Source of the DNA: Anarhynchus alexandrinus
Lineage: Eukaryota; Chordata; Aves; Charadriiformes; Charadriidae
Direction of reading: 5' to 3'
Assembly: GCA_008711295.1 (NCBI GenBank)
Contig: VUYV01000121.1
Coordinates: 261,690 to 325,689, forward strand
Length of the DNA: 64,000 nucleotides
Numbering within the stretch: position 1 is the stretch's first letter; the number at the start of each line of letters is the position of its first letter. Below are positions 25,546 to 38,300 of this stretch, in pieces. The notes under the pieces are model-generated. The model had not been told where the DNA came from, did not search any database, and saw only the letters and a program-made list of their open reading frames with translations. The translations under genes were made by a program, and so were the position numbers.

Positions 25546-28500
25546 ATTACTACACAAAGACATTCAACACTGCACCACTTTCCCAGAGCGGTTACCAACA
25601 TAGTTAAGCAGGAACAAAGCAAAATATGGATGCTTTTAATCTGATTTTATAAACTGACACATAACTTTTGGCATAATTCTGTAAGGAACTGATTAGAGCT
25701 TAAATGACATTTCCATTTCACTTCTAGGAAGATAACTACATTTCTCACAGCAATGGCTAAACATGCAGGCACCCCTGTACTGCTAGCCACACAGCTCACA
25801 GCTTCACTGTTACTAGTGCCCAAGAGAGCCATCTTATGGGAATTTAAGTGTCATTAACCCCACTGGATACCAATTAGCTCCTCCAACCACGAGATCTATC
25901 AGAGACCATCAGTGACTTTGATTTTCTTAAAACACCACACTGTGAACTGCAGTGGCTCAGGAGTTATTACTCAGGTGTTCAGATGTCTCTCTGTCCCAGG
26001 GGATAAAACTACATATAGCAGTCTTATAATCTGTCCCTAAAGATGTCACCTCTGTTCATCCAGCTGAGCCCACACATCATGTGACAGATGTGGATCGGAC
26101 ACCCAAAATGGTTCCTGCTCTCAGGTCTCCCTCCTAGCAGGCTACTCCTGCATAGCAGGAACAGCTGCATAGGATGCTGGTCCTCTTAAGCCACCCACAT
26201 TAAACTTGGACCACACAGCTGCAGTCTGTGCAGGAGCTCCAGTGCAGATTCAGCAATTGGCTTTCAGCCAGATGTTAGGCACCCAGTCAGCTTTAACCAG
26301 CTTCTAAACCACACAGCAGCAAGGCTGGGTTTAAAAGCATGAACTTGCTCCGGGCAGCGAACAAACTGTCTTGTACTGCGCAGGCACAGTTAATGTGCAG
26401 TTGTCTGCATATGAGCCCTGGGGTACCTGAGCCACACAAGCTGGTTTTGAAAATGGAGGTGGAGTACCTAGTCTTGAAGGAAATTATTAAAATATTACCC
26501 TTTAAATTTATTGAGAATTTGTGGCATCTGTGATCCTTCCTATTTTTAAGGTCTCCCTTGACACATACCAGAGCAGGGTGTTAAAGTAATAATAATTAAA
26601 ACAAAGCAATAATTCAGTTGGTATCCTTGCTGTTCTGACTCAGCAGCAATTTTTGTGTACGTCTCAGGGAAGAGGAGCCCCCTCCTTTCCCCTTTGACAC
26701 AGAGTACTGTGGCAGTTATGGTGTGATCGTGGTGTGACCCCCTCTCTGTGCATGTCACCTTCACTGACAGCATAATATAATACATCAGACTCTGAGCTGC
26801 AGCAGCAGAGGTTCAGGCCCCTCTTTTATTCAGCTACCACAGCTATAAGGATGAGAAGCCCCACGGACAGAGGGAGCACACGGCAGGAGGCTGTAACGGC
26901 TTAAACCACCTCTGTGAGATTCACCAGAGCTCCTTCTGTCAGGGAGCCCTGTGTGCTGCAAATGAAATTTTCATGAAACCCTAAGCAAACCTCATTAACG
27001 TCTCCTTAAGAAAATGACAATGTTGGGCAGCCTCCATAGATTCAGCTTCTCCCACCAGCCCAAGCACTACTCATCCCACTGTATGCTTATGCCACAGGAC
27101 AGTTTGTTCCCTGTGAACACAAGGCAAATCCCACCTGGCAAACTGATAAATCATGAATTATTTGTAGTTGTTAGAGAAACATTGATTCCGACTGAAAATA
27201 CAGAGATATTTTGAGGGTCTGAAATAAGTTATTTGGACACTAAGACTGCATGTGCAAACAGCAAGACTTTCTTTATCCTATGGGAATGCGGAATGAATTA
27301 GGTGATGCTTCGGACTGAGATAAAATACTCACAGTTAGTTAAAAAGAAAAGAGCGTGGGTTCATAGGTGTAAAATTCTTTCCTTCTGTCTTATTTTTTAT
27401 CCTTGTTCTCACTTCAGAAAGGAGAGACAGCTTTTACAGCTGGAAGACAGAGAGTTTTGCACATTAATAGCCAGAGTGAAGGTCAGTAAGTCTGACTCAC
27501 TCAAGTAACGGCTGAGTACATTGGATCTCATTTCATTTTATTACAATGGCAGAAGCAGTGCTGATCAACAGTGTCATATTTCCTTTTCTTCAGCATAAAA
27601 GATGAAGTGATTGTTCCATGAAACAGCAGTGGGGAGAGGAAACTAGGAGAGGAGCAATATAGCCAGCAACGCACTCACTACGACTGTACCTGTGTTTTGT
27701 CCTTTCTCAGTTCTTCCTCTCTTAGTGCTAACAACGGGGCTCCAGATAACTCCTTTGGGATTTTGCAGTGTTGTCCCAAAGTATTGCAGGGTCCATTTTA
27801 TACCCAGAAAATACAGATACCTGCATCATGAGTGCCTTCTGCATGGGAATACTGGGGAAAGTGGTACTTAATATTTCTGTCCTGAGCACACCTGCGTAAG
27901 GACTCTACTGTTCACCAAAAAGATGGCATGTCCTGTCTGTCCTGTTTCGTGCAATAGTGTTGGATGTGTCACTGTCTCTCCAGGGATAAAGCAGGATGAA
28001 TTCTCCCTCCTAGAGGCCACAGAGGCTTTCTGAATCTTCCAGGTTAAAATAAGGTGCGGGAGGCCCTATGTGAGTGAGGCCAAAGGAACCAGGATGGTGA
28101 GCAGAGGAGTACACTCCGCTAATATGCTTGAGTGGCTCCCAGACCCTTAAAATCTGAGTACCCTGCAGTATTTCTGTGTTGCAGAGAACTAGTATCCACA
28201 TTTAACAGCATGGAAGCAGTGAACTGACTGGACCAGGAGACTTACAGGAAGCTTGCAATATAGGAAGCGTTGGAAAAGATTTCTGAAAAGTGAGGTTAAT
28301 TCATTTCCCACTGGGCCTTTTTCCTCACTGATTCTTTAATAATTTTCTTAAAGACCTTAGATTCTTCACTTCTATACTGTAACACTGCTCCGGAGATAAA
28401 CACTATATGGTCCTCCTGTTGCTGGGGCACAGATGTTTTGCCCACAGATAACTGAGCAAGAGGCAAAGAGCTCAAGCTGTGTCAATTATTGGCTTGGTCT

Positions 28501-31044
28501 TACTGAGGACAAACAAAGAGCTGTGATCCCTGGAGAACAGCAATTATTGTTGACAAAACCTGGATGGGCCTCAAAGCATAGTACACTAACTTTCCTCTTT
28601 ACATTCCCTAATATTTCCTAGCATTGATTTCCTACATGTTAACAAGACTATTAGAAACGTAATAGGGATGCCGCTAACAAGTCCACACTGGTGTTCATTC
28701 AAAAGTAGTCAGACAGAAGTAAACCTGCCCCCAAACACCGATGCAGAGCTCACAAGCTGCTCCCAAGAGCAGCAGGCACTACTTCTGCCCAAAAGGAGCT
28801 GTCTTTCCTCCTGCTGCTGCAAGAGGGTGCATATCAAGGGAAACAAGTAGCTGTAGATAAGTTGTATTTCTCCCCCTTAGTTTACAGAAGAAGCCGATTT
28901 TTATATACCCTGGCCTGTTTCATCCTCCCTGGCACGCGCTCCCCTTAATGCTACAGCAGAGTGAGAAAAGCAAAGGGTTGGATTCCCTGCTGGTGTAAAT
29001 CAGCCTACTGCTACAGCCACGATAACGGTTTTGACCAAATATTTCACTTGCCTGTGAGTCCTAAGAGGTGGTACGTGCTTTCCAGTGCCACTTCTTGGAG
29101 CTTTGTGCTACAAGTTCCGATCCACAGTTTTTCACCTCCTGTTTTATCAAAGGCTTTAGAACAGTTCCTCAGGGGGTATCTACATGGTGCAATGAAGTGT
29201 TCTGCAAGGATAACAGAGTTATCCCTGGACTAATGGAGTTATTAGGAACAAAACAGCTACATCAAAAAGCCGCTCTGTCAGGGTGGTTGTGCTGACTGCA
29301 GAGCAGGGTTTATGGGCCCAGCTAGTGTGCTATGGCAATAGAGTCTGGCACCAGCTTGTGCAGAGCTATAGTTCTTGTCTCCCTGTGTTGCCCTGCCATG
29401 TCCCATCAGAGCCCCTTGAGCAGCTGAACTTTAGGCTGTCAAGGAGTTTCACCTGATTGGCCTTTGCCTTTCCAGAAGAGTGTGGGTCTGTCACAGGACA
29501 GTCAGATACGACACAGGGAAATCTCTGCCTGGAAGCAGAGAGGTATCTGGAAGTTAGGGTACCAAGGGCATTTAAAATGATGCTAGACACTTGTGTTCAG
29601 GCACCTACCTGCTGCCCAGGCATGGGGAGTTTTCAAACGTCTAGTGTCCTCGAGGTACTTCTGGCAATGGGAATCCAAACTTTAAATTCTGTCTGTCTTG
29701 GACAACTTGCTCAACAGTCTTACAGCAAAAGATCATAACTTGAAAGAAAAAAGAAAAAAAAAAGTATTCCTAAATACCCCTCTCTTACCTATGGGAATAC
29801 TCGAGGGGAAGGGAGAGAGGATTATTTAGCTTATTTGTAAGTGAACCTTGTCAAAGCTGCAGATAGCCAGCAAAGAGGCCAGCACAGGGAGAAGTGTGCA
29901 TGTTCCTATGAGTGCACAGTAACTCTTACCGGGAGGGAGCATCCTCTGAGAATGGAGAGCTCTTGCCTCTCAGTGACCACTGCAACGGCTGTTTACTCTG
30001 CTGAAGGGGTCAGCCAGTGGCCTGGTTTGGTGACTTTGTTTGTCAGGAACAGCAGCAGGACCCAGCTGCTTGTATATCACTAAAACCTGCACCATAATCA
30101 GGACTTTTAAGTTATTAGTCACCTGGGAAGGAATTAAACTGTGGTCTGAAAATGAATATTTTTATGCAAAATACCAAATTCTGCAAGCTTCCACTCACCT
30201 TCCCTGCTCCTGCAAAGAGTTGTGCTGGGGAGCATGCACACCAGAGCAGCCGTAACTGTGGGAAAGAGAGGTTTTACATCACCAGTGGGAATTACCCTGT
30301 TCTATCATCTCCTTCACAATGTGATTCTGCTTTCTTTGTAGGAGTGAGAAACATTGATTATACATTTATGCTGAGTTTTGCCACTGCTAAAATGCAAACT
30401 GCAATTTTGTCACAAAATGCAGTATTTCTGAATTATTGTGCTTTGAGGCCCCAAAAGAGCCCCAGAGGAGCACTTCTGAGCATTCTTTTTATTTTAGATT
30501 GTCTGCATTTTTCTCCAAGACTAGTCAGATAGATCTAATACATTCCTGATGTAGCAATTTGTTGCTGTTTATTTTTTTGCCAAATGACCTGCACCCACAC
30601 ACACAAACACCTTTCAATTTTCTCATCAACTTTTATTAAGCTATTCCTAAACCAAAGAATTAAATAGCTCTTTTTTTTTTTTTTTATCAAAATGTTAGAT
30701 GAGCACACCAGACTCCAGCTGTCTGTATTATATCATCCACAACAGGGAACAGAGAAGTTGTGCAGGTGTTCAGCAGCAACAGGAACTGCTGCTGAGAGAA
30801 GCCCTAGGCAGTGGCCGCAGAGAGAGCAGGGAGGTAGAGAGAAGTAGTTCCTCCCTGGCCATTTTCCCCGAGTTTCCTTCCCACCCCAGTGAGGACAGCT
30901 ACAGAGCACTGTCCACCTTCCTCCAGGAATCCACAGATACTCCCCATTTACTGGCAGACGATCCCGGCTTGGTACGAGTCAGGGATTTCCCCACAGCTGG
31001 GCTGCACTGCTGGGCTTCTGTTCACACTGACCCCGATCCAAAGC

Positions 31045-31113
31045 TCTCACTGAAGCCAATAGCATTTTTTTTCCAGTGACTGCACAGGGTTTTGGATGTG
31101 GCCCATTACAGCC
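31045..31113. repeat. Palindromic amniote repeat relic
   Basis: CTCACTGAAGCCAATAGCA, TTCCAGTGACTGCACAGGGT and TTTGGATGTGGCCC follow the order tcactgaagtcaatgg, ccattgacttcaatggg, tttggatcaggccc. TCACTG and CAGTGA are inverted copies. Confidence 0.4.
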
Positions 31114-32011
31114 AGTTGCACTGGCTGCAGCCAAAATCTTGGCTTATGTTTAGCAGGCGATGGGAATAGATGATCACAGTTATTCTTTCTGGCCATAAAA
31201 TCAATGCAATATCTTCTTCTGATATTCCTTGCCTCTCCCTGACAGAGAGCACTTGTTCTGCTCTATTCCTGACCAAGTTTCCCGGGAAATATTAGATTTC
31301 ATATCATTTTTTCTCACTGAAATGTTCTCACTGGGATGCTTAGACATCAACACATTTATATCCAAGGGATCCTGAAGAGGTTAGCCAGAGGTGATTACGT
31401 CTCAAATGATGTTGTACTATAATTGCTCAGGATATCAGCTTAAATGAAATAATCTGCGCAGGAGAGAAGAAACAGTAAAGCTAAGGAAGGAAATTGCTGC
31501 TATAATTACTAGAGTATTTCTCTTTGAGGTATTAAAAAGAGATGTTTATAACATAAAAAGCCTGGAGAGGATGACATGTGGCAACTACAGACTGGATGGC
31601 AGAGCCTCTTTTACCTTACATCAGCTGTAACAAGCTTCCTGAACATTACTTATACTTAAATGGAGGGTAAGAGTATAAGGTAGGACGTAGGTAGAAAATA
31701 GCCCAGAGTGATCATCTGGCTCAAACACTTTATAACTAATTATGAAGATAAAAATATATGAGACAGGTACTCTCCTTTAGGGTCTTTTGCCACTGAAGTC
31801 ATTCAAGCCTTGCTATCAACTTGCATAGTGGCACAACCAAACCCACAGCCAACCAGGGTAAGAAGGATAGCAGTCATTGCATACAAACAACTGCCTCACT
31901 TTTTTCCTTTGATCAGTTTTGTCTTTCTCCCTCACAGATTGTCCTGAACAAAAAACAATCCGAAATTCTCACAGTTAGAGCAGCCTCTCTGTTCTAAACA
32001 TAACAATGCCG

Positions 32012-32136
32012 TGCAAGGTTCTCATGTTTCCTCAGAAATATGCTTGATTGGAAACTCCTTGGNATGCAAGGTTCTCATGTTTCCTCTTCAGCTCTTTTAC
32101 TATTTCCAGAAATATGCTTGATTGGAAACTCCTTGG
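32012..32136. repeat. Near-identical direct duplication flanking an N
   Basis: Bases 32,012-32,062 (51 bases) recur at 32,065-32,136 (72 bases), identical except that the second copy has 21 extra internal bases. The only bases between them are N at 32,063 and one A. This is the pattern left when two alleles, or two reads of one locus with a 21-base indel, are joined end to end during gap closure. Confidence 0.9.
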
Positions 32137-33976
32137 AGAAATGCATTAACTGTGGGTTTGATATTTCAAAACCTCATGCTTTAATGTGCAGGCACATAAT
32201 TGCATGAATCTCACTAAGACGGCACCCATGATTTAAAAATAAATAAAAAATAATAATCTTATCACCCAAGGGAACATTTCCTGGTCTAGAACCCTCCTGA
32301 ACCCGCTGGGCCCTATAAGCAGCCAGACATTGTGTCATTTCAAACATTAAGCAGAGCCCTGAGGGATTCATTGTTTCACAGTACCTCTTGGTACAGGGGG
32401 ATTACAGGATTGCATTTTATTCCCAGGGTACATCAGTGTGACAGGATCCTGAGGAGGGATGGGATACAGGAATTTTTCTAACCACAGTCTCAGTACCAGT
32501 GATGCTCTTAAGACATGGAACCCTCATGGATCTGCCAGAGAATTGCAAGACAGATCTGTTTTAACCTTTTTCTTCAGATTTTGTACAACTTCCAGCAGGG
32601 TGACCAGTGACAGCAAATAGATTGGAAATTCCTCAGTTCCAGGACTACTCCCCATTTTTGCTCAAGCCACTGTAGCTTTGAAACAGCAAATTCTCAGGGA
32701 AAAGCATGGCTTACAACACAGAACAAAAGAAAAGACACTAGAAATTGATGAGCAGCCCAGGTGAGCGCCGTCCGCCTCTCTTAAGAGCAGAGTGACTAAT
32801 GATTGCTGCTCAGCGGGGAGGTCACTCTGGCCTAATAGATGGTGTCAGGACTAGGTGGGGATGCAGGTGTATCTAACATGGCAATCAGAACTAATGAACA
32901 GGGATACTTTCATAAACACAGCCCCTAGTTGTGCCCTGTGTTGTCCTCTACGTGGATTTAGAGGAGCAGTACAGACTTGTTATTACAGTATGCAGAAAAA
33001 CAGCCCAGCTCTGTTTTGCCTGTTTGTGAATGACCCCCATACACAGCTGCAGACCCTGAAGGACTTCTGAGATCAGAGCACCATCTCTGCAAGTAAGCAG
33101 CATGGACTGCCTTGAACTGAAGAAGCTAAGCACGCGTACCAGGTGATGAACAGCAGTGCTTCATTAGCAGCCCCCAATGTTCTGGTCTGATAGGTGCTGG
33201 TATACAATCCATGATTTAAAATTCTGTTTCATTAGAGTAATTTGATTTGGCTGGGGTGCAGGGCTGTGTTTGGTTTGTTTCAGACACTTTCATTTTATTT
33301 CAGCAGAAATACCAGGCGGTGGTTTTCAGGAAGGAAGGAGAAATCCTCACAGTCATTCCAATGCAAAGCTGTATATTTAGGTTCAGTGCAGGAAGCACTG
33401 CAGACACTGAGGACAGGTTCTCTCCTGCAAAACAGAGCCACACAAGCCTACACTCCTTTACAAATAAGACACATACCCAACCGTAACTTCTCCCAGTAGG
33501 GATCCTCTGTATGCATTCCTCACTGTCTCTTATCACTTCCAAGTCCTGCTCTGTTGCCATACATCAGGCCTCTCTCTAGAATTTCTCCTCACTCTCTTGC
33601 AGCACTTCCAAAGTACACAGAGCCTAGAGCAGGCACGAAAGATGGATTCATTCCTCTGTGCCAGCTGTATTTAATGCACAGATCCCATCCTGCTCTCAAC
33701 ACAGAATCTTGCTTTTCTGCCCAAAAACACTGGGAGCGGGTGCTTTCTCTAAAAATACACATTCTTCAACATATTTGTTTAAAGTTATTATCCTGAATTG
33801 GAGCACCAAAGATATAAATTCGTACGTATTTTCCTTACTAGTAACTTGATTTGTATAAAAATTCCCGGATACGTTTGAAGCCATAATATGATGGGCACTG
33901 CATAAACACAGTGAAAGAAAATCTGTACCTGTGCCAAACAGACAAGACATAGCGGGAAGAAAAGAAGGAAGCGTTA

Positions 33977-34070
33977 CCCCACTTTACAGAGACTTGGAAA
34001 GATTAGCATGACTTGCTCAAGGTCATATAGAAACTCTAGGGAACTGAACAGAGACCGCTGCAGTCCCTAC
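33977..34070 (-). mobile_element. MIR-family SINE relic
   Basis: The order is CCCCACTTTACAGAGACTTG, GATTAGCATGACTTGCTCAA, GGTCATATAG, and GAACTGAACAGAGACC. It follows the antisense MIR order (ccccattttacag, gttaagtgacttgcccaaggtcacacag, then the region before the tRNA-like part). It was recognised by eye. The short run GATTAGCATG also resembles U6 RNA, but the rest of U6 is missing. Confidence 0.6.
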
Positions 34071-35319
34071 ATAAAATCTTAATTACCAAATCCAATTTTC
34101 CACTTTTCCTTTCAAATGTTTTTTTCATACATTAAAACACTTCACATAAGCTTCTTTTTTTCTCCCAGGAAGAATAGCAAAAGCAAAGACTGCAAGTTGC
34201 CCTTGTTAAACTAGGTTGCACAGCCAAACAAATTTAAAATGATATCTCAGCAAGATTTTGCAACCTGCCTGCTACAAATAAAAGGACTTTCACCCTGAAA
34301 ACATGTGAGCGCTCGGGAGGACTAGCTGGGAGAATTTAGCAAGGCTCCTAATGAAAGAGCTGAGCTGCAATATGTATATGCATGAGTTCATGTATTATTT
34401 AAACCATTCTGATCAGAATAAGCATCGTGAGCGCAGTACTGAAAGTGTCACTAGCGTTCATGCATTGAATAACTTGCCCTCATAAAGGTATAATAATGTG
34501 TTCATCAGTTTTGTTTGTACTCCCAAAGCAGTAATAGCATAAACAGAAAATAACCCTATATGTTGCAAAAAGCACATAAATATAAATCTAATTATATCTT
34601 TCCTTGATATTATGACCAAGAAATTATGATGCTCACTCAAGTATAACATAGGACACCAAGTGCATTCCCAAGGGCCTTTGTAAAAGTCTGCTGCTATGTT
34701 CAAGTCTAGTCTGGGATTTTAGGGGTTAAAACAAATATGTCACGCTAAAGTTGGTCAGGCTGCCTCAGAAACCTAGTGGTAGGTCCTTTCTCTGACAGGT
34801 GGGAGGTTCAGATTGTAACAGTGATTCTGTTACAGCTCACCCAGTGCTTGCTCCCACATGCTACACATCTCTCCACAGACACCCCACAGACTGACAATTA
34901 AATCACAGTGCTGATGGCTACCTGGGAAGATGTCCTATCCTCAGTGATCCCAAGGACAACTGTGCCACATGAGATGGTGGGGAGGGTGAGAAAGGAGAGA
35001 GACCACAGGAGGAAAAAAATGGAGGGATGCAGTAGTTCCATGCATACACCAAAAGCACCCCTGCCTACATCCACACACAGCTTATCAAGCAAAAAAATAA
35101 AGTCAGACAAACTGAAATCAGGATGTAAAACAAACATAAAAGCCATCCACAGATATTTTTTTTTATTGTACTCAAACAGTTGCCTCAGTGCAAGATTTCT
35201 ATACTAAGTTGACTTATGAGCTGTGATCTCAGTCTTTTAGATTTTTTTTACCCTTTTACATGTTAGTGAATTGTACTTTCATGTGGGAAACTTATGCAGC
35301 AGCCTGTTCTTGCTGGTAA

Positions 35320-35362
35320 AAATGGTAAGACTCCCACTGGTTTCATTCAAAGGTTCAGGCTG
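35320..35362. repeat. Palindromic amniote repeat relic
   Basis: AAATGGTAAGACTCCCACTG, GTTTCATTCAAAGGTTCAGG correspond to aatggtaagactcccattgacttcaatgggatcagg. It is a half-element and short. Confidence 0.4.
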
Positions 35363-38300
35363 TTAATGATGACTCAATCAATCAATCAGTCAAGACAAGA
35401 GAAGCTGCAGAGAGAACTGGAGCCAAAATTGGTCTCAAATTTCAGTGAGCTCATTTGTTCTTGTGTAGTTTCATCAGCTGAATCAGATATGCTTTCTGGA
35501 GTAGTGAGAAAGATGCATATCTAGAACTCTTTGGGCAGGCATGTTTGGTAAGAGCTGTCACTCGGTTATTTCACTGCAGTTCCTGTGTGCCAAAAGTTTC
35601 AGAAGAGCACGATACAACAGGGTGGTGCTGGCTGGGCGCTAGGACAAAAGCAGATGCAGGGGTGGACACCAGGTCAGGAGAGGGCAAGGTAGCTAGGTCA
35701 TCAGAGGAGATGACTCCAGTTTTGAGGGACCTAGAAATGGCAAAAGAGCTCAAAACAGCCAGTCAAGCTAGGGGTGTTGAAAGAGACAAGAATGAGCTAC
35801 CTTATAAAGCGACCTGGTCATTTACACCAGTGTGAAATCAAAATTAGAGCTGTGTGGTCTATACTTAGGAGTGGAAACCTAAGACCTTTCTCCTCCAGGA
35901 AGTACTGTGGGAATTCACTTATCCCATTTGCTTTTTATGGATGGGAGTTTAAAGGATATTACTAATCATATTATGCTACTGGTAAATGCCAGACACATTT
36001 ACCTTCATAGCCAATGTTGTTATTGGAAGGGGTAGTAGAAAAGTTATGACTCCCACCTTTCTCTGAAAAGGTCTATTTGCAATTGTCAGGCTTTTTTTTT
36101 TTTTTTTAAACTAAGACCTGGAAAATTATCTTGTGTACTAATTACATTCAAGCAGCCCTTAAAGTTTGAGGAAGAAATGCACAATAAATGTTTATTTACT
36201 TTGCAAATGTAAGTTTCACTAGATCTGTTTTTTTTCCTTATTTAAGAGCTAAACAGTAATAGATAATACAAAGACATGAATGAGTTATTTATAGAACAGA
36301 AGAACACAAGGTTGCTCTATAATGCAGGAATGCTTAAAACTAAGTGAAAACAACCTAAATACTGAAAAGGTTTATTGCAGATACATTTAAGTTGGTTATG
36401 CTTAAACCAGTAGTTTACTGAATGGAACAGGTATAACTGACATAAGCGTATCTACATTGTTTTCCATCTGCAGATTTACTGTTATGCAGAAGAGCTTGTA
36501 GTCATTAATATTTTAAGCTCAGAAGGGACGAAGCTCTAAAAATGGGAGGAAAAGAGGGGAATACAGAAAGCAATCCAGCACTCTGTATCCTACTGGGTGT
36601 TGTTGTCTCTGCTTTTTCCCCCATCTCTAACATCCTAAATGTTCAAGGCCAGAATGTGTAATCCAGATGCTGCTGTAATCAGATAAATGGCAGTTCAATG
36701 CATTCCAGTAATGCTGCTCAATGAATGAAATGCTGTTTGTTTTGATCAAGGCCTCATGAACTTTCCGGTTTAAATCAAAATCAGTTTTGGGATCACAGGC
36801 TGTATGTGTTCACAATTCCTGTGCACAAGAAATAGACTTACTTTTTTTTGTTGCCTCTCTACTCTTCAGAAGACTGGCCGTTCTTCTATACATACCAGTA
36901 TTTTGCCATGTAGTCACAGTACATAGGAAGGGGAAGATTTATGGGATTTAAGATTAAGGCTCAGGAAACTCGCATGTGATGACCAGCTCTGCAATAGGCT
37001 TCCTTCAGGCAAAATATAATGACACAGTGTGGAAACTTCTTCCGGGCTTAAGCACTCTTTACACAGCTATTGAATGGTTTCTTTCTGCAGCAGCCGCATC
37101 TCCTACCTCGGTCACCACCAAGAACTCTCTAATGAAGGAGTGTGAATGAGGAAAGACAGCTGGAGAGCAGGAGCATCAGGAAGAGGCCAAAGACTAGAAC
37201 ATGGGAACCAGGGACAGTCATCAGAATGGGTGCAGAGAGGGGCTTTAGGATCCCCATCGAATCAGCCATCAGCCTCCAGCTACATTCTGGCCACACAGGG
37301 GGACAAGGGAGTTAAGGATATTCATAGGTCTAAGCATTTTCATTGCTTAAGGGAATGCCCCTTTGATGAGTATCTACAAGAAAGTGTGAAGTAGCCTTTG
37401 TGCCTCAAATAAAATAGGAGACAAATTATTTTCCTACTTCAGCCTGGGTTATGTATTAATCATGGAAGACTTCCCAGACAGAAGATGCTGGATATATGCA
37501 AAAATCTTGCTGCAATTGAGTAGGTTTTTTTAACTGGGGGTGGGGAAGCAAAGCAAAAACCCTGTGATGTGAGCTGTCTAGACTCTCTCAAGAGGCAGTA
37601 GAGAGCAGAATTTAGGTTTTCCCAAGGCAAACACATAAAATTATTTATATATTACCCTCTGAAATGGCTTATTTCTATCAGATGACTATAAAAGAATCTA
37701 GATTAGACTTTTCTAATGTGGATATTTAAAAATAAAGATAATTTAGGTGAAATTAATCCTAATCTACTTTTCAAAAAATCTGTGTGTTTATTTCCATGTT
37801 TTTAAGGACCTTATAGCATGGAATAATTTAAATTTGTAAGTATTCTGACAACTGAATGAAAGCTGGAGGTATTCAAGACCTGAATATTCATTTTAATAAC
37901 AAGCAACAGTTTGAAAGTACAAAGTAATCATGGTTGAACTGTATGACTGAGATAATGGAGAGATCAGCCTCTTTCTGTTTTTCCTGTTGTTCCTTAAGAA
38001 CATACAGAACTGACTAGTTTGTTTCAGTTTGGCAGGAGTCAGTAATTTAATAATATGCCATTTAATGACAAATATGAGAGACAGTAAGAAATTAATGACA
38101 GAAAGTGTAAAACTTTAAAAAGTTAGTGAAATATTTGGGGCTCTGTCTTAACTGAGGATTTTTTCCAGGCATGCTTTCGAGTAGATAAGTCTGTTTGGAG
38201 AGCTAGCTATTTTTCTCATACATTCTCTGCATTTATTTCTTTATCTGCCTCAAAGTCTAGTTAGCAGCAGCTAAGGGCGCAGGCAGAAGATTTAACATAG

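Larger units (their letters stand above)
20191..32011. other. Intergenic DNA, no gene seen
   Basis: Contains the L3-like scrap at 21.4 kb, a single N at 22,946, the palindromic relics at 23.77 and 31.05 kb and the MIR scrap at 25.47 kb. A further weak MIR-like stretch may lie at 24,440-24,500. Open frames up to 133 codons match nothing known. Confidence 0.5.

Noticed and set aside
33990..34030. U6 snRNA-like string (GATTAGCATG and a CAAGG block)
   Set aside because: Only about 20 bases resemble U6. The flanks follow the MIR order instead.
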